Source: Deltaproteobacteria bacterium (GTDB lineage: Bacteria > Myxococcota > XYA12-FULL-58-9 > JAUUZB01). Taken from it: a DNA stretch of 6,669 nt. Location of the stretch: contig JAUUZB010000230.1 in the NCBI GenBank assembly GCA_030590185.1, positions 1-6,669 on the forward strand, written 5' to 3'. The notes under the pieces were generated by a model. That model worked only from the letters and a program-made list of their open reading frames with translations, had not been told where the DNA came from and ran no database searches. The position numbers and the translations under genes were made by a program. Numbering within the stretch: the first letter of the stretch is position 1; the number at the start of each line of letters is the position of its first letter. Positions 1-5,078 of the stretch are shown here, piece by piece.

Positions 1-269
1 AAGATGGCGAGACCCCCCTCTACCAAGCGATCCAGGCCAACAGCCTCCAGGCCACCGAGCTCCTGCTCAAGCGGGGCGCCAAGCCGGACCTCGCCACCAC
101 CACCGGCGAGACACCACTCTTCGAGGCGGTCTATCGCAACCACCCGGACCTCGTCGGCGTCCTGCTCAAGGTCGGCGCCGACCCGAACAAGAAAAACAAA
201 GAGGGACAGTCGCCGGCGGCGCTCGCCGCGGAAAAGGGCGGCAGGCTAGCGGCGTTGTTCGCTCCCTAA
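1..269 (+). CDS. Ankyrin-repeat protein, C-terminal fragment (5' end outside window)
   Basis: Reading from base 3, an open frame enters from the left edge and gives 88 residues before TAA at 267-269. It contains two consecutive 33-residue ankyrin repeats, each starting with the hallmark GETPL (residues 2 and 35) and each with an LLxxGAxP turn (LLLKRGAKPD, LLKVGADPN). A third, degenerate and truncated unit starts with GQSPAALAAEKGG and ends in LAALFAP, acting as a C-terminal cap. Ankyrin repeats mediate protein-protein contacts and do not by themselves define a function or location. The start, any signal peptide and the number of upstream repeats lie outside the window. The gene converges on the response regulator with a 12-base gap and no recognisable terminator between them. 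The family call is firm; the role is unknown. Confidence 0.88.
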   Translation, partial: DGETPLYQAIQANSLQATELLLKRGAKPDLATTTGETPLFEAVYRNHPDLVGVLLKVGADPNKKNKEGQSPAALAAEKGGRLAALFAP

Positions 270-281
270 CGGACCGGGGCT

Positions 282-719
282 CTACTCCACCCAGGGGCGA
301 TACGCCTGGGCCGCGGAGCGCGACTCCCCCGCCGATTCCTCGCGCAACCAGCGCTCGATTTTCTCGAACCCGGCTCGCGCCGCCTCCAATAGGAGCTCGC
401 TGCTCACCGGCTTGGTCAGGTAGTCGTCAAACCCGGCGGCCCGGCATTCGTGCAACTCAAAGAGCTGGGCGCAACCGGTGAAGGAATAGATGATCGAGAT
501 CGGATCCATGCTGCGGATCCGCCGGCAGAGCTCCAAACCGTTGAGCCGCGGCATATTCAAGTCGAGGAAGATGACCGGCGTGCTCTCGGCGGTGAGCAGC
601 TCGAGCGCCTCGGTGGGATCCGAGGCGGTGATTACGTCGTAGCCCGCGGCGCCCAGCACACGCTCCATCGATCGCAGGACGTTCGGCTCGTCGTCAACAA
701 CCAAAATTCGCTTGCTCAC
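282..719 (-). CDS. Single-domain response regulator (CheY-like receiver)
   Basis: The 145-residue protein is almost entirely one REC domain (about residues 3-122) with a short charged tail and no DNA-binding or enzymatic output domain. All phosphotransfer residues are visible: acidic pair D9-D10 in VVDDE, phosphoacceptor D53 in FLDLNMP, switch threonine T81 in SFTG, aromatic Y100 and lysine K103 in DDYLTKP. Y100 and K103 have the same spacing as CheY Y106 and K109. It should therefore be phosphorylated by a histidine kinase and signal through protein contacts or as a phosphorelay intermediate. No kinase lies in the window, so it is an orphan here. I chose the GTG start at 719 because GAGG sits 5 bases upstream; the next in-frame ATG (residue 18) would delete the acidic pair. 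It is divergent from the transporter gene. Family is certain; partner and output are unknown. Confidence 0.93.
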   Translation of the reverse strand: MSKRILVVDDEPNVLRSMERVLGAAGYDVITASDPTEALELLTAESTPVIFLDLNMPRLNGLELCRRIRSMDPISIIYSFTGCAQLFELHECRAAGFDDYLTKPVSSELLLEAARAGFEKIERWLREESAGESRSAAQAYRPWVE

Positions 720-723
720 GGCG

Positions 724-728
724 ACCTC
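724..728 (-). promoter_or_regulatory. Ribosome binding site fixing the GTG start of the response regulator
   Basis: Read on the minus strand this is GAGGT, placed 4-5 bases before the GTG at 719-717. It supports the GTG start, which is needed to keep the conserved acidic residues of the receiver domain. Confidence 0.6.
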
Positions 729-880
729 ACAGTAGAGGGAATCACCGGCCCATACAACGGGCCAGATCTACCGCTCCATCCCTCTACCCAACGGCCCATT
801 CGACCCGTCCGTTTGGTCCGGCGGTGTGTTTTCTGTACGGCTGGAGTAGGGTCACGCAGACCCTCCGGCGGACCCCAACC

Positions 881-1798
881 GTGACGAGCCCACATCCAGG
901 TGCGGTTGCCCCGGCGCAACCCCTCGACAGCTCCGCCGCCGACCGGCGCAGCGTGGCGGCGGCGGCCGGATTGATGCTCGGCTCCTGCGCCTTCTTCGTG
1001 GTGGTGGCTGGCCTGCTCAAGGAGGCCACCCTCGAGGTTACCTCGATGCAAGCGGTGCTCTACCGCTCCTTGTTCGCCGGCCTCGCCATCGGGCTGACGA
1101 TGGTGCACCGCGGCGAGCCGGTGCGCTCGACCCACTGGCGGCTGCTGATGGTACGCGGCGGGATCGGTTTTGCGGCCATCTCCTGCTACCTGTGGGCGGT
1201 CGCCCACGCCCCCCTCGCCGACGTCATGGCGCTGCAGCAGATGTCCCCGATCTTCGTGGCGTTCCTGTCGATCCTTTTGCTGCGCGAGCGGCCTCGACCG
1301 CTGCACTTCGGCATGGCTGCCCTGTGCCTGATCGGGGCGCTGTTGGTCGTTCAGCCCACCCGGGGGTTCGCCTCCCTCAATTCGGCCGCTGCCCTGGGCT
1401 CGGCCATCCTCTCCTCGGGCGCCTTTGTCGCCACCCGGGCTCTCACCCGCACCGAGCCGACCCGCCGCATCGTCTTCTGGTTCTGCGCCATCGCCTTGCT
1501 GCTCTCCCTGCCCTTCGTGATGCCGGGCTGGCAGTGGCCGTCCTGGCGTTCGAATCTCCTTTTGATCACGGCCGGTTTGCTCGGGGCTGGCGCGCAGGGC
1601 CTCATGACCGCCGCCTATCGCCGGGCCGAGGCCCACGTCACCTCGGCATTCAGCTACGCCAACGTGCCCTTGGCGTACCTGGCCGGTCTGATTTTCTGGG
1701 ACGAGCAACCGAATGCCTGGGCCGGCCTGGGCATCTTGCTGATCGCGGTCGGCGGCGTGGTCATCGTGATCTCGGTTCGTCCAAAAAACTCAGCTTGA
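881..1798 (+). CDS. EamA/DMT-family inner-membrane transporter
   Basis: The 305-residue protein (from GTG 881) shows about ten hydrophobic segments, near residues 26-46, 56-74, 89-108, 113-135, 143-158, 168-185, 196-214, 224-245, 253-273 and 279-299. They are arranged as two EamA halves, as expected for the drug/metabolite transporter superfamily (usual length about 280-310). Family-typical features include the segment with SPIFVAFLS followed by LLRERP at the end of helix 4, and YANVPLAYLAGLIFWDEQP in helix 9, matching the repeated ‘P-hydrophobic-E’ pattern of EamA. The substrate cannot be read from sequence; members export or import amino acids, nucleosides, S-adenosylmethionine and other metabolites. 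GTG 881 is preferred because GGCGGA lies 8 bases upstream and the resulting cytoplasmic N-terminus is short; GTG 824 (324 residues) and ATG 974 (274 residues, cutting helix 1) are alternatives. It is divergent from the response regulator and 226 bases upstream of korD, so probably not part of the kor operon. Confidence 0.9.
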   Translation: MTSPHPGAVAPAQPLDSSAADRRSVAAAAGLMLGSCAFFVVVAGLLKEATLEVTSMQAVLYRSLFAGLAIGLTMVHRGEPVRSTHWRLLMVRGGIGFAAISCYLWAVAHAPLADVMALQQMSPIFVAFLSILLLRERPRPLHFGMAALCLIGALLVVQPTRGFASLNSAAALGSAILSSGAFVATRALTRTEPTRRIVFWFCAIALLLSLPFVMPGWQWPSWRSNLLLITAGLLGAGAQGLMTAAYRRAEAHVTSAFSYANVPLAYLAGLIFWDEQPNAWAGLGILLIAVGGVVIVISVRPKNSA

Positions 1799-1949
1799 GT
1801 TACGACGCACCGCGAAATCGCTGGCCATGCCCACCCTCGGGTGGTATTAGCGTCTCGGTCCGCTATCGGCCCTCAGGGCTGAGTGGCATGCAGGTTGAAG
1901 AAGACAAGCTGTCCGTCCCCGTCTGGGGCACGACCCATTTCACCGTCAT

Positions 1950-1961
1950 AGGTCAAGGTCA
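1950..1961 (+). promoter_or_regulatory. Tandem hexamer AGGTCA x2 in the korD leader (possible operator)
   Basis: Two perfect adjacent AGGTCA copies sit 63 bases before the korD start. They belong to a wider cluster of GTCA tetramers at 1945, 1952, 1958 and 1969. This is the only conspicuous pattern in the 226-base stretch between the transporter and the kor operon, where the operon promoter is expected; I could not identify a convincing -35/-10 pair. Binding by a regulator is inference only. Confidence 0.25.
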
Positions 1962-2024
1962 TGAACGCGTCATTGTGGCGCCGGGCAGGGATCTGCGTTC
2001 GCGGACGATTTTTGGAGTAAAGCG

Positions 2025-2306
2025 ATGGCCATGAAAGACATCAAGAGTAGGCGCAAGATCCAGAAAAACTGGGGTGACGTCGAGATAGACGTCGATCGCT
2101 GTAAGGGCTGCGGCTTCTGCGTGGAGTTCTGCCCGAGCGGTGCCCTCGAGCTCGGCTCGACGTTCAACGCCAAGGGCTACCACCCGCCGGAGCTGGTGGA
2201 CAAGAACTTCTGCACCGGCTGTGATCTTTGCGGACTGTACTGCCCCGACTTCGCCATCTTCGGTTGGCGGCTCGGCAAAAATCCCAACTTCAAAAAGACC
2301 GGCTAG
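2025..2306 (+). CDS. korD: 2-oxoglutarate:ferredoxin oxidoreductase, delta subunit (dicluster ferredoxin)
   Basis: The 93-residue protein is a small 2x[4Fe-4S] ferredoxin. The first cluster motif is C26-x2-C29-x2-C32-x3-C36-P and the second C63-x2-C66-x2-C69-x3-C73-P; in such ferredoxins the last cysteine of each motif is exchanged between the two clusters. The 26-residue loop between motifs with GYHPPELVDKNFC, and the ending CPDFAI, are typical of KorD rather than of free bacterial ferredoxins. In the enzyme it passes electrons between the cluster in KorB and external ferredoxin in the cytoplasm. It is the first gene of the operon, 23 bases before korA. ATG 2025 has GGAG 7 bases upstream; an in-frame ATG at 2031 is the alternative. 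The basic N-terminus (KSRRKIQK) precedes the cluster domain. The ferredoxin call is certain; assignment to KGOR rests on the neighbours. Confidence 0.93.
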   Translation: MAMKDIKSRRKIQKNWGDVEIDVDRCKGCGFCVEFCPSGALELGSTFNAKGYHPPELVDKNFCTGCDLCGLYCPDFAIFGWRLGKNPNFKKTG

Positions 2307-2313
2307 GCGTGAC

Positions 2314-2320
2314 AAAGGAG
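2314..2320 (+). promoter_or_regulatory. Ribosome binding site fixing the korA start at ATG 2330
   Basis: AAAGGAG lies 9 bases before ATG 2330. It overlaps the alternative in-frame GTG 2309 reading, which would add seven residues and leave no space for its own site, and it rules out the in-frame ATG 2228, which lies inside korD. Confidence 0.75.
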
Positions 2321-2329
2321 CTAGCGATC

Positions 2330-3490
2330 ATGGAAAAAGCAGATCCAGCTGGCGTCCTCACCGGGCGTCACTATTTCGACGGCAACCACGCGTGCTGTGA
2401 AGGCGCGCTAGCGGCAGGCTGCCGCTTTGCCGCTGGTTATCCCATCACCCCCTCCACCGAAGTGGTCGAGCGCATCGCCAACCGCTTCCCGCACGTCGGC
2501 GGATTGTTCATTCAGATGGAGGACGAGATTGCCTCGTCGATCTGTCTGCAGGGCGCCGTCTGGACGGGCAAGAAGGCGATGACCGTCACCTCCGGCCCCG
2601 GCCTGTCACTCATGATGGAGCACATCGGCCTGGCCGCCATCACCGAGTGCCCAAGCGTGTGGGTCGATGTGCAGCGCGGTGGCCCCTCCACCGGCCTGCC
2701 GACCCAACCCGCCCAAGGCGAGATGATGCAGGTCCGCTGGGGTAGCCACGGCGACTACGAAGTAATCGCCCTCGCCCCCTCTTCCCCCCAGGAGTGCTTC
2801 GATTACACCATCGACTGCTTCAACCTGGCGGAGAAGTACCGGGTGCCCACCTTCCTGATGATGGATGAGTCGGTCGGTCACATGACCGAACGGGTCGACA
2901 TCCCCGCCGCCGAGGAGATCGACATCTACCCGCGGCGCTACACCACCAAGAAGCCGGGCGACTACCTGCCCTTCGCGCCTGGCGAAAACATGGTGCCGGA
3001 CATGGTGAAGGCAGGGGACGGGCACCGCATCCACGTCACCGGCCTGACCCATGACGAGCGCGGCTACCCAGTGCTCAACTTCGAAACCCAAAAGAAGCTG
3101 GTCACCCGGCTGGTGGACAAGATTCGCCTGCAGGCCGACGACATCATCCGCTACGAAGAGGATCAGGTCGAAGAGGCCGACGTGGTGGTGGTCTCCTACG
3201 GGATCAGCTACCGGGTGGCGCTGCGCGCCATCGAAGCGGCGCGCGCCGAAGGCGTCAAGGTTGGCTCCATGCGCCTGGTCGTCTGTTGGCCGTTCCCGGA
3301 GAAACGCATCGAGGAGTTGGCGGCCAAGGGCAAGACCCTGGTGATGCCTGAGCTCAACTTTGGCCAGATGTACTTTGAGATGGAGCGCTGCGCCAAGGGC
3401 AAGGGCCGGACCCTCTTGGTGGGCCACCCCGGTGGCGCTGTCCACGACCCCAAGGAAATCTATCAAGCGATCATGGAGGCGGTCCGATGA
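2330..3490 (+). CDS. korA: 2-oxoglutarate:ferredoxin oxidoreductase, alpha subunit
   Basis: The 386-residue protein has the full KorA layout and usual length for a stand-alone alpha subunit (no fused gamma domain). The pyrimidine-binding PFOR domain I spans about residues 14-245 and contains GYPITPST (36-43), the substrate-contact motif; QMEDE (62-66), where E66 aligns by pattern with the TPP-activating glutamate of pyruvate:ferredoxin oxidoreductase; TVTSGPGLSLM (85-95); and the KorA signature QRGGPSTGLPT (115-125) followed by QGEMMQVRWGSHGD (129-142). Domain II is about residues 250-386. With KorB it binds TPP and cleaves or forms the C1-C2 bond of 2-oxoglutarate, yielding succinyl-CoA, CO2 and two reduced ferredoxins, reversibly, in the cytoplasm. 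Its stop overlaps the korB start (ATGA), and the korB ribosome site GGAGG (3475-3479) lies inside its last codons. Related enzymes use pyruvate or branched-chain 2-oxoacids; the whole protein pattern favours 2-oxoglutarate. Confidence 0.92.
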   Translation: MEKADPAGVLTGRHYFDGNHACCEGALAAGCRFAAGYPITPSTEVVERIANRFPHVGGLFIQMEDEIASSICLQGAVWTGKKAMTVTSGPGLSLMMEHIGLAAITECPSVWVDVQRGGPSTGLPTQPAQGEMMQVRWGSHGDYEVIALAPSSPQECFDYTIDCFNLAEKYRVPTFLMMDESVGHMTERVDIPAAEEIDIYPRRYTTKKPGDYLPFAPGENMVPDMVKAGDGHRIHVTGLTHDERGYPVLNFETQKKLVTRLVDKIRLQADDIIRYEEDQVEEADVVVVSYGISYRVALRAIEAARAEGVKVGSMRLVVCWPFPEKRIEELAAKGKTLVMPELNFGQMYFEMERCAKGKGRTLLVGHPGGAVHDPKEIYQAIMEAVR

Positions 3491-4344
3491 CTGAAGTACG
3501 CATCAACCCCGTCATCCCGATGGTGCGTGAGGAGCGTATGCCTCACATCTGGTGCCCCGGTTGCGGCATCGGCACCACGGTTAACTGCTTTGCTCGGGCC
3601 CTGACCGCGCTCGATATGGACATGGACAAGATCGCGGTGGTCTCCGGCATCGGCTGCACGGGCCGCGTCGCCGGTTACATGGCCTGCGATTCGTTCCACA
3701 CCACCCACGGCCGGGCCATCGCCTTTGCCACCGGGCTCAAGCTCGGTAACCCGGACACGAAAGTTGTCGTCTACAGTGGCGACGGCGATCTGTTCGCCAT
3801 CGGCGGCAACCACTTCATTCACGCAGCGCGCCGCAACATGGACATGACGGTCATCTGCGTGAACAACTTTCTGTACGGCATGACCGGCGGGCAGATGGGA
3901 CCCACCACGCCATCCCCGGCGATCACCACCACCGCCCCCTACGGCGCCTTTGAGCATCCCTTCAGCCTGCCGTTTATTGCCGACAGCTGCGGCGCGGTCT
4001 ACGTGGCGCGCTGGACGGCCTACCACGTGCGGCAGACCACCAAAGCGATCAAGGAGGCAATCTCCAAGAAGGGCTTCAGCTTCATCGAGATCCTGAGCCC
4101 CTGCCCAACCCTCTACCAGCGTCGCAACCGCCTCGGGGATGGCCTAGCCACCCTGGAGTACTACCGCGACAAGTCGGTGATCAAGAACGGCGCCGACACC
4201 CGGGAGACCGACCTCGAGTTCCAGGGCGAGATCGTCTGCGGCAAGTTCGTGGACCGGGAGCGCGATACCTGGCTGGATTGCTACAACAACCGGATTGGTG
4301 AGGCGATCGGCCCGAGCTTCAAACCCTACCCCGTCCAGGACTGA
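3487..4344 (+). CDS. korB: 2-oxoglutarate:ferredoxin oxidoreductase, beta subunit
   Basis: The 285-residue protein is the TPP pyrophosphate-binding subunit. The TPP/Mg motif begins at SGDGD (97-101) and ends at VNNFLYGMTGGQ (125-136), the classic GDG-x(about 25)-N arrangement. Four cysteines at family positions should hold one [4Fe-4S] cluster: C23 and C26 in WCPGCG, C57 in GIGCTGR, and C206 in SPCPT. FHTTHGRAIAFATG (70-83) is a KorB signature. R60, three residues after C57, occupies an active-site position linked to substrate choice in archaeal homologues; arginine there is consistent with, not proof of, 2-oxoglutarate use. Residue 138 is glycine in QMGPTT, where I would expect alanine or serine. 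Electrons pass from the TPP intermediate through this cluster to KorD. ATG 3487 overlaps the korA stop by four bases, with GGAGG 7 bases upstream, implying translational coupling that keeps the subunits equimolar. Confidence 0.93.
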   Translation: MTEVRINPVIPMVREERMPHIWCPGCGIGTTVNCFARALTALDMDMDKIAVVSGIGCTGRVAGYMACDSFHTTHGRAIAFATGLKLGNPDTKVVVYSGDGDLFAIGGNHFIHAARRNMDMTVICVNNFLYGMTGGQMGPTTPSPAITTTAPYGAFEHPFSLPFIADSCGAVYVARWTAYHVRQTTKAIKEAISKKGFSFIEILSPCPTLYQRRNRLGDGLATLEYYRDKSVIKNGADTRETDLEFQGEIVCGKFVDRERDTWLDCYNNRIGEAIGPSFKPYPVQD

Positions 4345-4355
4345 GGTGAACGATC

Positions 4356-4913
4356 ATGAGCGCAACTGAAATCAAGATCGGCGGCTTTGGTGGGCAGGGG
4401 GTCATCCTCACCGGCATGATCGTGGGCCGCGCGGCCGCGATCCACGCCGACATGTATTCCACCATGACCCAGGCCTTCGGCCCGGAGGCCCGGGGCAGCG
4501 CCTGCAGCGCCCAGGTGATCATCAGCGAGGAGCGGATCCTGTACCCCTACGTGGTACATCCGGACGTGCTGGTGGTGATGAGCCAGGAGGCGGCCACCAA
4601 GTTCATTCCGGAGCTTCGTGATGACGGCAAGTCCCTGCTGCTCTACGAAGAGGATCTGGTCAACCTCGACAAGATCGACTTCAAGGCCAAGGCCTTTGCC
4701 ATTCCGGCGACCCGCTTTGCCGAGGAGATCGGCCGCAAGCAGGTGCTCAACATCGTCATGGTTGGGTTCTTCACCGCCGTGTCCAAGCTGTTGAGCGCCG
4801 ACGCGGTGCGCGATGCGGTCAAGGCGTCGGTGCCCCGTGGCACCGAGTCCTTGAACCTGGGCGCCTTTGACAAGGGCTACGAGTACGGTCTGACTCTGGT
4901 CGACAAGAACTGA
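4356..4913 (+). CDS. korC: 2-oxoglutarate:ferredoxin oxidoreductase, gamma subunit
   Basis: The 185-residue protein is a complete gamma-type (PFOR/KorC domain) subunit of normal length. It begins with the glycine-rich GGFGGQG (9-15), followed by the signature AFGPEARGSACSA (40-52) and a C-terminal PRGTESLNLGAFDKG (160-174). In related enzymes this domain packs against the alpha/beta core and contributes to the CoA site. It starts 11 bases after the korB stop, with GAGGTGA (4343-4349) 6 bases upstream of ATG 4356 and partly overlapping that stop. It is the last gene of the operon: order delta-alpha-beta-gamma, all four subunits present, no gap or frameshift, so the enzyme should be functional. 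Two hairpins follow directly. The subunit family is certain; the substrate is inferred from KorA and KorB. Confidence 0.92.
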   Translation: MSATEIKIGGFGGQGVILTGMIVGRAAAIHADMYSTMTQAFGPEARGSACSAQVIISEERILYPYVVHPDVLVVMSQEAATKFIPELRDDGKSLLLYEEDLVNLDKIDFKAKAFAIPATRFAEEIGRKQVLNIVMVGFFTAVSKLLSADAVRDAVKASVPRGTESLNLGAFDKGYEYGLTLVDKN

Positions 4914-4945
4914 GCCGCGGGCTCACCGCGCCGCCGCCGGCGCGG
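4912..4945 (+). terminator. Two adjacent GC hairpins after korC (probable operon end)
   Basis: The first hairpin pairs GAGCC (4912-4916, overlapping the korC stop) with GGCTC (4920-4924) around a 3-base loop. The second pairs CCGCGCC (4926-4932) with GGCGCGG (4939-4945) around a 6-base loop. Only three T residues follow (4948-4950), so this is a weak match to an intrinsic terminator; it could equally protect the 3' end of the mRNA. Confidence 0.4.
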
Positions 4946-5066
4946 GGTTTGCCCACAACCAGGGGAGTTGGTCTGCTGAGCTTCGAGGCCGTGGTGCGTC
5001 CGCCGCGGGGCGGAAAGTCCTGCACGGCGCCGTCGAATGGTGGACAATAGAGCCTCACTCACCCAG

Positions 5067-5073
5067 AAGGGAG
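5067..5073 (+). promoter_or_regulatory. Ribosome binding site fixing the lipoprotein start at ATG 5079
   Basis: AAGGGAG lies 5 bases before ATG 5079. The in-frame GTG at 5076 directly before it would be only 2 bases from the site, so ATG is preferred. The choice changes the protein by one residue. Confidence 0.65.
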
Positions 5074-5078
5074 TCGTG

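Noticed and set aside
716..1708. Long minus-strand open frame (330 codons) opposite the transporter
   Set aside because: Its translation is Gly/Arg/Glu/Gln/His-rich and low in hydrophobic residues, as expected for the antisense of a GC-rich membrane protein gene, and it would overlap the response regulator start. The plus-strand frame has clear membrane helices and EamA motifs.
1787..1801. Hairpin AACTCA/TGAGTT over the transporter stop, with an A run before it
   Set aside because: The T run that would make it an intrinsic terminator lies on the minus strand, where no gene needs terminating; on the plus strand there is no T run after it.
1831..1844. CCACCC/GGGTGG inverted repeat after the transporter gene
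   Set aside because: The loop is only 2 bases (4 with a 5-bp stem) and no T tract follows, so it is not a convincing terminator.
1192..2034. Plus-strand open frame overlapping the transporter and reading through the intergenic region
   Set aside because: It lies in a different frame from the membrane protein, is Arg/Pro/Gly-rich, and runs over the korD ribosome site. It is a frame shadow, so 1799-2024 is treated as non-coding.
2606..3466. Minus-strand open frame (286 codons) opposite korA
   Set aside because: KorA on the plus strand is unmistakable; the antisense frame is His/Val/Gly/Asp-rich with no recognisable motif and has no ribosome binding site of note. It is a GC-bias shadow.
3463..4026. 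Minus-strand open frame (187 codons) opposite korB
   Set aside because: Antisense of the conserved TPP-binding region of KorB; composition and lack of motifs mark it as a shadow.
5020..5048. Possible promoter with GACAAT as -10 upstream of the lipoprotein gene
   Set aside because: The -10 matches only four of six consensus bases and no acceptable -35 lies 16-18 bases upstream.
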